Assembly: GCA_003520455.1 (NCBI GenBank)
Contig: DOUV01001060.1
Location: 1 to 27,111 of the forward strand
From: Chloroflexota bacterium
Lineage (GTDB): Bacteria; Chloroflexota; Anaerolineae; Ardenticatenales; Ardenticatenaceae
DNA: 27,111 nucleotides
Direction of reading: 5' to 3'
The translations under genes and the position numbers were made by a program. The notes beneath the pieces were generated by a model that was not told where the DNA came from, did no database searches, and worked only from the letters and a program-made list of their open reading frames with translations. Shown here in pieces: positions 1 to 8,379 of the stretch (positions are counted from its first letter, which is position 1; each line of letters starts with the position of its first letter).

Positions 1-1307
1 GGCGAGGGCCTGATGAGCGCGACGCCAGCGCGACCAGGCCAGGACAACGGCCGGATTCGGAACCACAGCCCAGAGCAGGCGGCAGAGGAGGCGACGAACC
101 TCGGGCAGGCTCAGGGGGACGAGAGGCCGCGCTGGGCCTTGAAGGTCGCCAAACTGCCGGTGGGTGCTGAATGGAAAGGCAGCCCCCCTGTTTGCGCCGC
201 AGGCTGGTTGGCCTGGGCGCGCATGCCGGTGAGAAAGGCGTGCGCCAAACAGGCCAGGGTGCTATGGCGATACCAGCCGGTCCAAGAGCGAACCGCATAC
301 TGATTCAGGCCGACCTCACCTTTGGCTTGCTCGAAGCAGGCTTCAATCGCCCAGCAGCGGCCGGCCACCTGGACCAACGTGTCCAGCGCGGTGCCCTCGG
401 GGGCAAAGCAGGCAGAGGCCGCCAGGTCGGTCGGATCACTCCGGCGGCGGCGCACCAGCAGCCAGCGGTTCCACCCCGGTTGGAGCGGATCGTTCAGGCT
501 GATACGGCACCAGTCGTACCAGCGCGGTCCTTGGGCTCCGTGCCCGGCACTCAGGCGCGTCCACCCCTCCGTGGGCAAACCAGCCAGCAGATCGCCGACC
601 CGGCATTGCTTCCAGCCGATGGGCACATACTCTTTGGCCGAGACGGCAAGGACGTACCCCTTCGGCAGCCCTTCCAGCCACCACCGGATGCGGCGATAGT
701 CGCCATAAATACTGTCGCCCGTGACCCAGCGAAAGGGAACGTGGGCCTCAACCGCACGCTTGAGCATCTGCCAGGCCAGGTTCGGTTTGGTCACGTGCTC
801 GATCTCGTCTGGGATGCCGGCCGCACGACAGCGCGCGCGATCAGCGGCCCAGTCTTCCGGCAGAACGAGCGCCCGATCCAACAAGATATGCCCTTTCGAG
901 GTCGCATAGCCCAGGAAGACCCCGATCTGGCAGTTCTCGATCCGTCCGGCGGTCCCACTGGACTGGCGCTTGACCCCTGCCGAGTGCGTGCCCTTCTTGA
1001 GGAAACCGGTTTCGTCCACAATCAGGACCGCCTCGTCATCGCCCAGGTGTTCCATGACGTAGGCGCGCACGTCGTCGCGCACCGCATCGGCCTGCCACAC
1101 GGCCCGATACAGGAATTGCTGCACCCCGTACGGTGTCGCCTCGCCGCTGGCCGCCGCCAGTTGCCATCCGTTTTTGCGCTCCACTGGGCTCAGCAAGCCC
1201 TGCACCTAGGCTGCTGCCCGCTCGCGCGCTTCCGAGCGCGCCAACCGCGGTCCAATTCGTTCCATCCGGGCGTCCAATTCGGCCGCCCAGCGTTCGACGT
1301 CTTCCAT
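1..1307 (-). pseudogene. IS701-family DDE transposase, amber-interrupted and frameshifted
   Basis: This is a cut-and-paste transposase of the IS701 family. The body (111-1205) carries family landmarks: LIVDETGFLKKG with a first catalytic Asp, WVTGDSIYGD with a second, and the C-terminal IEACFEQAKGEVGLNQYAVRSW with the catalytic Glu. The natural start is the ATG at 1307, giving MEDVERWAAELDARM. In-frame codon 34 is TAG (1206-1208), in a context (AAA-stop-VQGLLSPVERK) where relatives have Tyr. Near 110-125 the frame is lost by what looks like a 2-nt CT duplication. The other frame then continues with the usual C-terminus (LPEVRRLL, then VLAWSRWRRAHQ) to the window edge. The gene therefore carries at least two lesions and is probably dead unless the stop is read through. 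Confidence 0.85.
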
Positions 1308-1373
1308 TCTGACCCTCCGCTCTCTCATCGGAGGTCATTTTACCTCTATTCCTTGCTATTTACAACTGTAGTA
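1..1373 (-). mobile_element. IS701-family insertion sequence, right end inside window
   Basis: The element runs off the left edge. Its right terminus is the sequence at 1361-1373 (TACAACTGTAGTA), followed by TTAG at 1374-1377. That TTAG fits the 4-bp YTAR-type target duplication I recall for the IS701 family. The same terminus occurs at both ends of a small element at 12169-12321, which supports the boundary. The element lies against the truncated start of drmA, so it is the likely cause of that truncation. Its left terminus and the second copy of the target duplication are outside the window and could not be checked. Confidence 0.75.
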
Positions 1374-1377
1374 TTAG
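1361..1377. repeat. IS701 terminal repeat with TTAG target duplication
   Basis: TACAACTGTAGTA (1361-1373) is the element end and TTAG (1374-1377) the presumed target duplication. The terminal repeat contains the dyad TACAACTGTA, which also fits the TACANNTGTA core bound by BlaI/CopY-type repressors. It lies about 54 bp upstream of the transposase start at 1307. Confidence 0.6.
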
Positions 1378-1378
1378 T

Positions 1379-3466
1379 GTGGATGCGGCCACCCTCACGC
1401 CCCATGCGACAGCGGGTTATCGTACCCTTTCCCTGACCTTTACCATTTCGGATGAAAGGAGCCTGAGCGCCCGTCAGGTGGATGAATGGTGGTACCAGAC
1501 CATTGCCCCGGCGTTGGGAGAGAATATAACCCTGATGGCTGCCCGTCCCGCACGTCCGGGCTATTTCATCAACACCTGCGACAACAGCCAGAACAATACC
1601 CGCCAATGCGATTTCGACATTTACTGTCCCAACCCGGTCTGCGAGTTCAACCAGCATGCCTGGGCCGAGCAGGTTCCCCTGAGCCGGGAGGCCCAATCAG
1701 CACCGCCATCAGGCAGTGGCCAGTTGTCGCTGGGTGTGATGGCAACGGAAGATACTGCCGCACTCCCATCGATGCCTGGTATACAGTGGCAGGAGACTCC
1801 CGGATGGTCTCGTCGGGGCAGGACGCGGCGGATTTCGAACCGGATTCCCATTCCTGCTTTGACGGTGGATGATCAGGTCTATCATCATTGCCCATCACTG
1901 GTCATCGCCACCGTGGACAAGTTCGCCCGACTGGCCTTTGAACCTAAAGCGGCAGCTCTCTTCGGCAATGTGGATTACTATCACAGTCGCTGGGGGTACT
2001 ATCGAGAAGGCTGTCCACCCTCAAGCGGTGGCAATCTCCCATCAGGCTATCAACCCCATCCCCCTGGTCGCTCTCGTGGCAACCCGCTGCACGTGCCTGT
2101 CTCGCCTTTCATGCCGCCTGACCTGATCCTGCAGGATGAACTCCACCTAATCGAGGGTCCGTTGGGAAGTATGGTCGGGCTGTACGAGACCGCCATTGAC
2201 CTGCTCTGTCAGTACCGGCAGGACGGTCAGCCCATTGTTCCCAAATACATCGCCTCGACGGCCACGGTGCGGCAGGCGGAACCCCAGGTACGGGCAATCT
2301 TTGACCGGCGCCTGGCTCAGTTTCCTCCCTGGGCCATCTCCGCCGATGATCGCTTCTTTGCCCGTGACTCCGAGATCCACCCGCTGGAGAGCAATCGCCC
2401 AGGTCGCCTCTATGTGGCTGTCTGTGCGCCAGGAAAAGGAGCACAGACCCCCATTGTGCGCATCTGGTCAGCGCTCTTGCAAAGCGCCCACGAACGATGG
2501 CAGGTCAGCCAGACCCCGGAAGTGGACCGTTTCTGGACACTGGTGGGCTATTTCAACGCCATTCGTGAACTGGCCGGTGCCCTATCCCTCTTCCGTCAGG
2601 ACATCCCCGAGCGTATCGCTTTCCGGGCTGGTGGCGGGGCCCGCCCACTCGACCGCTGGCTGGAACTCTCCAGCCGGGTCAGTTCATTAGACCTGCCCGC
2701 TTTGCTGGAACGCCTGACCATTCCCGCTCCGGAGGCTCTGGACGCTGTGTTTGCCACCTCGATGTTCGGCACCGGCGTAGACGTTGATCGGCTGAGCCTG
2801 ATGGTGGTCCACGGACAGCCCAAGACCACCGCATCCTACATCCAGGCCACGGGGCGGGTGGGGCGACAGGGGGGAGGGCTGATTGTCACCTTTTTCCGGG
2901 CCAGCCGGCCGCGCGACCTGGATCACTACGAATTCTTCACCGGCTACAATCGCGCCCTTTATCGCCATGTGGAGCCCATCACGGTGGCCCCCTTCTCTCC
3001 GCGTGCTCGGGAGCGCGGTCTCGGTCCGCTGGCAGTCATCCTGCTGCGTCATGCTAGCGAGTTGAACCGTCAACCGGTGAGTCCCGAATGGCGGGTGCAG
3101 CAGCGACTCAGCGGTGCTTACTTTGCGCATGCCCGACGGATGGGACCACATCGTCACGATCCAGAGGTGACTGTCCTTCCAGACCTGCTAGAAAGTCGAG
3201 CCGGTCAACAGCCCGCCGGACGCCGGCCGCCCACAGGCGTGACGGCCCAGGAAGCCGCTTCCGAGCTGGACCGTTGGGCAGCTCTGGCACACCTGAACCC
3301 AGACCCCGACCGTTTTGTCTATAGCGAGCCGGCTGTTCTGCGCCCACCGGAACGTCACGTGGTTTTGGGAGATGCCCAGCACCGGACTCAGGGTTTGTCC
3401 GAGGCCTATGAAAATGCACCCCAGTCTCTGCGAGAGGTGGAAGAAACCACCGGATTCAAGAGTTGA
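1379..3466 (+). pseudogene. drmA: DISARM helicase-like protein DrmA, 5'-truncated by IS701
   Basis: DrmA is the SNF2/DEAD-like helicase subunit of the DISARM anti-phage system and works with DrmB. The surviving 695 codons begin in mid-protein at a fortuitous GTG beside the IS701 end. Visible motifs are a DELH Walker B-type box (residues 253-256, in DLILQDELHLIEGPLG), an STAT-type motif III (YIASTATVRQ) and the helicase C-terminal motifs FATSMFGTGVDVDRLSLM and YIQATGRVGRQGGG. A Walker A P-loop is absent because the N-terminal half is gone. Family members are usually well over 1,000 residues. Residues about 105-155 align poorly with what I expect for DrmA, and the +1 frame is open across this stretch, so a pair of compensating frameshifts there is possible. 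Without its P-loop the remnant should not hydrolyse ATP. Confidence 0.85.
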
Positions 3467-3469
3467 ACG

Positions 3470-5257
3470 ATGACTCAGTCTCTGCGACGCTCCCAATTCA
3501 TCACCACATACGGGCCCGGGGCCGTTCTGGAAGGGCCCGACGGCCCCCGTATGATCCCGACCCTGGACCGCTCTGGCCTGTTTGGTCAGCGTCGCCCGGC
3601 TGACTTCGAGATCACCGACCTGCGCCTGTCACAGGCATTGCTGAATGGGGTTGGCATTCTGCGTCTGCCCTCCAATGCCGAGTTGGGGAAACCCGATCAC
3701 CGTTCGATTTATGACACCGAGTCGTTTCCAAGGTGGTCGCTTTGCACCAGACATCAGCTCCTTTACCGGGGTGTGACCAGCAACAATAGAGCCTGCCCAC
3801 GCTGTCCCCCACATGCTGACGTGTACAAAGCCTGGGGGCAGGCGCATAGACAGGCCATTCGCTTCGTGCGGGCCTGCCCTGCCGGACACCTGGACGACGT
3901 GGACTGGGTGGGAATCATTCCTCATACGGGGCAGAGTTGTAATCCGCCTTACCTGTACTGGCGCGGTGGGGGAGGAGCACTGCGTCATATTGAGATCGTC
4001 TGCCCCAACTGCAACGCCGGCATTAACCTGGGCCTTGCCTATGCCCGGGAATGGCGCTGCTCTGGCCGTTTCCCTGAACTGGGGAGCAGCAGACCGGGTT
4101 GTGATGTGCCCTCGAAAATCATCCAGCGAGGTGCAGCCAACCTGCGTATCTCGGAACTTCAGACAGCGCTGACCATACCCCCGCGTTCGACCCGCCTCCA
4201 TCGCCTGCTGGAGATGATGGTGATCCGGGCTGTGCTGGCCACGCAGTCCACCCACAGCAAGCAGGAACTGCTCAATGCGCTCCAGGCCCTGGTGCGGCAA
4301 AATCTGCTTCGTCCGGCCGTCGTCACGGAGATCCAGAACTACGCTGAGGATACTATCCTGGCTGCCATTGCCGATACGGCGGCCGGCGATCTGCCAGCCA
4401 CGATACGCAACCTGCGTCTGCAGGAGTTCGAGGCCCTCCGTCACGCTGCGGCTCACGGGGCTCCTCCGCAGCCATCCCCTACCCCGGGTGCACCACCTCA
4501 GTTTGAGGTGATTCACGGGCAGGTGCGCACCCTGGTCGGCCCAGGTGGACGCCGCTTGCGAGTCACACCGGTTAACCGCCTGCGGGTGGTGATGGTCCAG
4601 ACCGGCTACCGGCGGCTGGACCCGCTCAACGCCCCGGTGGATCGCGTCTACGGCGATGGGCAGCGGTCCTGGTATCCTGGTGTGGAGCTTTTCGGTGAAG
4701 GCATCTTCCTCGATCTGGATCCCGGTCCCCGGCCTGACACGGCCACCCACCATTTCCCGCTAAATGGTGCAGCAGCCCTTGCCTGGTTTTACGCCTGGAT
4801 CGATCCGGAGAGCTTCGAGCAGTGCATCCATCCTGATGATCGGGATCAGCTTCATCCAGTATTTGTCTGGTGGCACACCCTGTCTCATCGTCTTATCAAT
4901 GCCCTGGCTGTGGATTCGGGCTACTCGTCGGCAGCCGTGCGGGAGCGCGTCTTCGTGGATGTGGACGAAGATACCGGCGATGCGGGAGGCGGTGTCCTGC
5001 TTTACACGGCCCAACCCGGCGGTGATGGCACTCTGGGAGGACTGGTGGCCCTGGTGCCCGAATTTGAGCGCGTGGTGGAGACGGCATTTCGAAACCTGGA
5101 TACCTGTTCCAATGATCCCCTGTGCGGAGAGGAGACATTTGCTCCTGGAAAGTATAACGGCGCAGCCTGTTATGCCTGCGCTCTGGTCTCCGAAACGTCG
5201 TGTGAGCATCGCAACATGCGCCTGGATCGCAACCTGTTGCTGGAGAACCTGCCGTGA
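3470..5257 (+). CDS. drmB: DISARM protein DrmB (DUF1998)
   Basis: This is DrmB, the DUF1998-containing partner of DrmA in DISARM. The N-terminus has a strongly basic, Gly-rich start (SQFITTYGPGAVLEGPDGP), typical of the family. Cysteine pairs follow that look like zinc ribbons: CTRHQLLYRG with ACPRCPPH, then ACPAGHLDDVDW, and later CPNCNAG. The DUF1998 region includes WWHTLSHRLINALAVDSGYS and the C-terminal cluster CSNDPLCGEE, then NGAACYACALVSETSCEHRN. At 595 residues it is full length, with no internal stop. It starts 3 nt after the drmA stop and its end overlaps drmC by 4 nt, so the three were one transcript. The upstream promoter was presumably displaced by the IS insertion. Confidence 0.9.
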   Translation: MTQSLRRSQFITTYGPGAVLEGPDGPRMIPTLDRSGLFGQRRPADFEITDLRLSQALLNGVGILRLPSNAELGKPDHRSIYDTESFPRWSLCTRHQLLYRGVTSNNRACPRCPPHADVYKAWGQAHRQAIRFVRACPAGHLDDVDWVGIIPHTGQSCNPPYLYWRGGGGALRHIEIVCPNCNAGINLGLAYAREWRCSGRFPELGSSRPGCDVPSKIIQRGAANLRISELQTALTIPPRSTRLHRLLEMMVIRAVLATQSTHSKQELLNALQALVRQNLLRPAVVTEIQNYAEDTILAAIADTAAGDLPATIRNLRLQEFEALRHAAAHGAPPQPSPTPGAPPQFEVIHGQVRTLVGPGGRRLRVTPVNRLRVVMVQTGYRRLDPLNAPVDRVYGDGQRSWYPGVELFGEGIFLDLDPGPRPDTATHHFPLNGAAALAWFYAWIDPESFEQCIHPDDRDQLHPVFVWWHTLSHRLINALAVDSGYSSAAVRERVFVDVDEDTGDAGGGVLLYTAQPGGDGTLGGLVALVPEFERVVETAFRNLDTCSNDPLCGEETFAPGKYNGAACYACALVSETSCEHRNMRLDRNLLLENLP

Positions 5258-5799
5258 GCGAGATCAGGGTCAGCGTGGCGGTCACTGGCATCGCCTGGAT
5301 GGGCAGCGGCACTGGTTCCATCGAGTCTGCTCTGGAACGGCTCTTCCGGGAAGCAGAGCAGGAGATTGGTCTGACTGCCTACACCGTTAGCAGCGGCGCT
5401 GACCTGCTGTTCGACTGGCTGGAAGCAGCCCTGGCCAGAGGCGTACAGGTCAGGCTGGTGGTCAATCGCCTGGATAGCCAGCCGGCTGATGTGGCCACCC
5501 GGCTAAAGCGACTCGCCACGACCTATTCCCACTTTCACCTCTATGATTTCAGGTGCGAGAGCGAAGCGGACCTGCATGCCAAAGCCATCATCGCTGACCG
5601 TCGTCTGGCCCTGGTCGGCTCGTCCAACCTGTCCAGGCGGGGCCTGCTGGCAAACCATGAGCTGGCTGTCCTGATAGAAGGACCAGCGGCCGCTGATGTG
5701 GCCAGGGCTATGGATCGCCTGTTCGCCAGCAGGTACGTAATGTCCATCGGCAGTGGCCGATTTCCTGAACCGGCAACCGGGGATCAGTCGGCGCCCTGA
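5254..5799 (+). CDS. drmC: DISARM phospholipase D-like protein DrmC
   Basis: DrmC is the phospholipase-D-superfamily subunit of DISARM. A single HKD motif is visible: H108-A-K110, then D115, then GSSN at 122-125 (HAKAIIADRRLALVGSSNLS), as in other one-motif members that dimerise to build the active site. The start is a GTG whose last base overlaps the drmB stop (GTGA). The protein is 181 residues, a little short for the family, and its end (FPEPATGDQSAP) is low complexity. No methyltransferase, drmD or drmE gene follows, so the system is incomplete within the window. Upstream genes could lie beyond the IS. Confidence 0.85.
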   Translation: MSEIRVSVAVTGIAWMGSGTGSIESALERLFREAEQEIGLTAYTVSSGADLLFDWLEAALARGVQVRLVVNRLDSQPADVATRLKRLATTYSHFHLYDFRCESEADLHAKAIIADRRLALVGSSNLSRRGLLANHELAVLIEGPAAADVARAMDRLFASRYVMSIGSGRFPEPATGDQSAP

Positions 5800-5936
5800 G
5801 GAGATGAAGGGGCAACCATGACCTTTCTTTGACCCTCAACGAAAAGGATACAGGAAGCATCGGCCGGGGTTGGGGACGTAGCGACTCTGGTACGGGCGTG
5901 AATCGAGAGCAAATGATGATGACGGATTAGGAGCGA

Positions 5937-6134
5937 ATGTTGCACCACCCCGCCGGCCAATTCCTCGACCGCAAGAGCTGCGACGACCGTCCCGGCGGGC
6001 GCGTGGGCCGGCGCGACGTGTGCTCCGAGGCCAGAGACATCGCCGAGACTCTGTCGGCCATGCCGATGCCGATGGCGGCACGGTGGTGGTCGGCGTGGAG
6101 GACGACGGCAGGCGCCTCCTCTTCAGTTGTTTGA
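5937..6134 (+). pseudogene. Schlafen/AlbA_2-type ATP-binding domain fragment, frameshifted
   Basis: After a good ribosome-binding site (AGGAG, 4-5 nt before the ATG), the frame gives MLHHPAGQFLDRKSC, which fits the start of AlbA_2 (Schlafen-like) proteins. At about 6055-6070 (a run of atgccgatg repeats) the expected reading moves to another frame, where DADGGTVVVGVEDDGR appears. That is the family signature NADGGxxxxGVED. The rest of the gene is missing: a stop follows within 60 nt and an AbrB-type gene begins at 6203. This is a short dead fragment. Proteins with this domain include transcriptional regulators and defence-associated ATPases, and too little is left to choose between them. Confidence 0.55.
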
Positions 6135-6202
6135 CCCCATAACAAGATAGGGCTATCGTCCTCTTGAGATCCATGCTTTCGTCTTGTGAATGGGGAGAGC
6201 CT

Positions 6203-6439
6203 GTGCAAACAACTGTCTCGGTGCGCTGGCAAACCGTCATCCCCCGCCAGATTCGGCAGGCTCTGGACATCAAACCCCACACGAAGCTGGAATGGCAGAT
6301 CAGGGACGGTGTCATCATCATTCGCCCCATTCCGGCCGACCCCGTGCAAGCTGCCAGGGGGATGCTCAAAGGACGCGGCCTGACGACCGAAACACTCCTG
6401 GCGGAGCGTTCCATACAGCGGAGCAAGGAACGGGCATAG
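6203..6439 (+). CDS. AbrB/MazE/SpoVT-type antitoxin
   Basis: This is a swapped-hairpin AbrB DNA-binding protein of the kind that acts as antitoxin and autorepressor for VapC toxins. The sequence VQTTVSVRWQTVIPRQIRQALDIKPHTKLEWQ shows the usual 'K/RxQVTIPxxIRxxLGIKPGD' pattern at residues 5-25, followed by a C-terminal tail (ETLLAERSIQRSKERA) that would bind the toxin. I chose the GTG at 6203 because GGGGAG lies 7 nt upstream and the family begins here; the longer frame from 6164 adds residues that do not look conserved. At 78 residues the length is normal. The toxin gene that should follow survives only as an 18-residue stub at 6452. Confidence 0.7.
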   Translation: MQTTVSVRWQTVIPRQIRQALDIKPHTKLEWQIRDGVIIIRPIPADPVQAARGMLKGRGLTTETLLAERSIQRSKERA

Positions 6440-6451
6440 GAGGTACGCTAG

Positions 6452-6508
6452 ATGCCCGTTGTGCTACGGCGTTTGGCGAAATCGTCCGGCAGACCGCCGC
6501 CCTTGTGA
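6452..6508 (+). pseudogene. Stub of a PIN-type toxin gene after the AbrB antitoxin
   Basis: A strong Shine-Dalgarno sequence (AGGAGGT, 6439-6445) precedes an ATG that opens with MPVVL and stops after 18 codons. VapC toxins often start with an MxVVLDxSAL pattern, and this is the expected position for one. The catalytic Asp and everything after it are absent, so most of the toxin appears to have been deleted. The homology rests on five residues and on context, so it is an inference. Confidence 0.35.
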
Positions 6509-6549
6509 GGGCAGGTAGACTGCACTATAATTGAGCACGGAGGTAAGTT

Positions 6550-6819
6550 ATGAACCTGCCAGAGATTCTGACAGACATTCACGTGCTTGAAGAAGACATG
6601 CTGGCTTTCGAACGCAAGTACGGCATCCGTTCAGAAACCTTCTATGCCGCATACGTTAGCGGCGAAGAGCCAGAAGATGACAGTTGGGCATTGGATTTCG
6701 GGGAGTGGGCTAGCGTCTATCGAACGTGGCTCGCTCGCCAGGCTGAGTACCGCAATGAACTTCAACGGATGCAACAGAACGCGCCGAGCCTGGCAGGACT
6801 GATCCGCGTAGCTACATGA
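6550..6819 (+). CDS. Putative antitoxin upstream of a TumE-type toxin
   Basis: This is an 89-residue acidic, helical protein (MNLPEILTDIHVLEEDMLAFERKYG), with a GGAGG ribosome-binding site 6 nt upstream. No DNA-binding motif is obvious. Small proteins like this (AFERKYGIRSETFYAAYVSGEEPED) are commonly encoded just before DUF6516/TumE toxins, and the gene next door is one of those, so an antitoxin role is inferred from context. Its TGA stop overlaps an ATG at 6816 (ATGA), which is the coupling expected for the toxin start, although that ATG is now out of frame with the toxin. Confidence 0.6.
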   Translation: MNLPEILTDIHVLEEDMLAFERKYGIRSETFYAAYVSGEEPEDDSWALDFGEWASVYRTWLARQAEYRNELQRMQQNAPSLAGLIRVAT

Positions 6820-6856
6820 ACAACCCACTGCGCACCCAGAGGACTATGAACTATTC

Positions 6857-7270
6857 TTGTACACGCTCATAGAGCAGTTCCCGACAGCGCGCCGTTCCAC
6901 AGTGACTTTTATTCGGCGGGGCGCATCACTCGCACGAGTTGCGGGCGAATTGCACTTTAATCACGGAATCCGGTTAGTCGTTCGTGAGCGAGTCTTGTAC
7001 CATCGTCTTCCTGCAGTCATAGACGAGTATGGGTATGAAGTTTGGCAAGGCGGAGACAAGTTATACTGGTACGACCCCCAGCCGCATCCGAATGACCCGA
7101 CTTTGCAAAGCACGCACCCTCACCACAAACATATCCCACCAAATATTAAACACAACCGTATCCCTGCACCAGAGATGAGTTTTGCCAGACCCAATCTGCT
7201 TGTGCTCATTCGGGAAATCGAGGGCCTCATTGAGAGAATAGAGAAAGAGGCCAAATCAAAACAGGACTGA
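6857..7270 (+). CDS. TumE-family toxin (DUF6516), start possibly frameshifted
   Basis: This resembles TumE/DUF6516 toxins: it starts with a helix and strand (YTLIEQFPTARRSTVTFIRRG), has a central YEVWQGGDKLYWYDPQPHPN, a conserved histidine-rich PHHKHIPPN, and a C-terminal helix LLVLIREIEGLIERIEKE. The only in-frame start near the family N-terminus is TTG at 6857. However, homologous-looking sequence (EQPTAHPEDYELFLYTL) continues in frame upstream to about 6818, where an ATG overlapping the antitoxin stop sits in another frame. A one-base indel close to that ATG would explain this. The gene is therefore either using a weak TTG or is a pseudogene. The catalytic residues of the family are not known to me. 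Confidence 0.65.
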   Translation: MYTLIEQFPTARRSTVTFIRRGASLARVAGELHFNHGIRLVVRERVLYHRLPAVIDEYGYEVWQGGDKLYWYDPQPHPNDPTLQSTHPHHKHIPPNIKHNRIPAPEMSFARPNLLVLIREIEGLIERIEKEAKSKQD

Positions 7271-7286
7271 CTTCGCCAAACACACG

Positions 7287-7448
7287 CCTCACGCCGCGGC
7301 ACTTTTCCAACAGATCGGCATTGAAGTCCTCATAGGAAGCACACTCGACCGCCGGGACCAGCCGGTTACGGCGGGAGGAGCCCACCACCCCTTCGGTCAG
7401 CCCCTTCTCGTGGGCCTGGCCAGAGGTGCAAAAACGGCTCTCGAAGAG
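7287..7448 (-). pseudogene. istA: IS21-family istA transposase fragment
   Basis: On the minus strand the frame gives SLFESRFCTSGQAHEKG, then GVVGSSRRNRLVPAV, then YEDFNADLLEKCRG. This is the late-core signature of IS21 IstA (FExRFCTPxxxxEKGxVEGLVGxxRRNxLVP). Only about 54 codons remain. Neither the istB helper gene nor the terminal repeats are present. The fragment ends just before the start of the next plus-strand gene, so it may have supplied part of that gene's upstream region. Confidence 0.7.
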
Positions 7449-7464
7449 GGAAAGGAAGTGTCCG

Positions 7465-8046
7465 ATGCACGAGGAAGCCCTGAAGCTGATTGGCCAACTG
7501 AGCCCCGACGAGGGCCTGGTGATCCTGAGAGCTCTGGCCCGCCAGGATGCCCGGGTTGCAGCCAGGATCGTGGAACTCATTACCGCTCACTGGAGTGACG
7601 ACGCGCCTCAGACTCCCGAAGATGCCGCGGGAATTGCCGAGGACCTTCTCGTCGAACTGAACCTGTTAGAGGTGGAAGAGGTTTGGGACCGCGCCGGGCA
7701 GACGCGCTACGGCTACGTGGAGCCCATCGAGGCGGCCGACGAAATGATGCGAGAGGTACTGGGGCCCTTCCTGGAGGAGATGAAGCGCTATCAGCATCTC
7801 GGCCTGCATAATGCCGCCCGGTACACCTGCATGGGACTTCTGGCCGGGCTGTACCGTTTCGAGACGGAGTCCACTGCGGAGTTCAAGGATTGGGCCACAG
7901 ACTTGCCAGGGGCTTTCGCAGAACTTGTTCTGAGAGAATGGAAGGCGGGGAATCCCACGGCAGCAGAAGTGGGGGAGGTGGAACAGTTCATCCGGGAAGA
8001 GTTGGAGAAATGGACCTTCTATCTGCTGCGGAGAGATGAGCGATGA
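7465..8046 (+). CDS. Unknown helical protein, first gene of a SWIM operon
   Basis: I do not recognise this 193-residue protein. It is acidic and predicted largely helical (HEEALKLIGQLSPDEGLVIL at the N-terminus, EVGEVEQFIREELEKW near the end), with no signal peptide, membrane segment or catalytic motif that I can see. The ATG at 7465 is preferred over the upstream in-frame start because GGAAAGGAAG lies about 7 nt before it. The stop overlaps the next gene by 4 nt (ATGA), and the SWIM-protein gene follows, so the three are probably co-translated subunits of one complex. Cytosolic location is likely. Confidence 0.7.
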   Translation: MHEEALKLIGQLSPDEGLVILRALARQDARVAARIVELITAHWSDDAPQTPEDAAGIAEDLLVELNLLEVEEVWDRAGQTRYGYVEPIEAADEMMREVLGPFLEEMKRYQHLGLHNAARYTCMGLLAGLYRFETESTAEFKDWATDLPGAFAELVLREWKAGNPTAAEVGEVEQFIREELEKWTFYLLRRDER

Positions 8047-8378
8047 CCAAAAGCGCAGAACGACCCTGGATCGACTGCCTGTGGGAAAAGCACGAGTGCT
8101 ACGACTACACCCCACGCACCGAGACCGTGGCGCTGGATGGGCGAACCATCCGGCTGCTTCTGCCCTCTTACATGCCCCGGTTCACGGTGCTGGCCTGGGC
8201 GGAGCAGGGAGCGTTGCTCTTTCTGCTCCTCCAACTGGACCAGCGCTACGACGATGCCTTCGTGGGCGCCGTGGTGCTCGCCCGGAAAACGGAGGAAAAC
8301 AGCTACACGACGACCATCTGGCACGAACTCTACCCCTATGCGCTGAAGTCTTTGGGGTTCGCCGGGGAGGATCAATGA
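8043..8378 (+). CDS. Unknown small protein, second gene of a SWIM operon
   Basis: This is a 111-residue protein of no family I recognise. It has an aromatic N-terminal patch (WIDCLWEKHECYDYTPRT), a hydrophobic middle that alternates like beta strands (GALLFLLLQLDQRYDDAFVG, then AVVLARK), and an end rich in Tyr and Leu (IWHELYPYALKSLGF). The hydrophobic stretch LFLLLQL is too short for a membrane span. It overlaps the upstream stop (ATGA) and ends 1 nt before the SWIM gene, so translation of all three is coupled. Its role is probably structural or regulatory within that operon. Confidence 0.7.
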   Translation: MTKSAERPWIDCLWEKHECYDYTPRTETVALDGRTIRLLLPSYMPRFTVLAWAEQGALLFLLLQLDQRYDDAFVGAVVLARKTEENSYTTTIWHELYPYALKSLGFAGEDQ

Positions 8379-8379
8379 G

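Noticed and set aside
171..1436. Long plus-strand reading frame of 421 codons
   Set aside because: It is the antisense shadow of the IS701 transposase, which has clear catalytic motifs on the minus strand; the plus frame is Arg/Pro-rich with no family pattern.
3629..4753. Minus-strand frame of 374 codons
   Set aside because: It is the shadow of drmB, which has all DUF1998 landmarks on the plus strand.
1374..5799. Complete, working DISARM system
   Set aside because: drmA lacks its P-loop half, and no methyltransferase, drmD or drmE is visible in the window.
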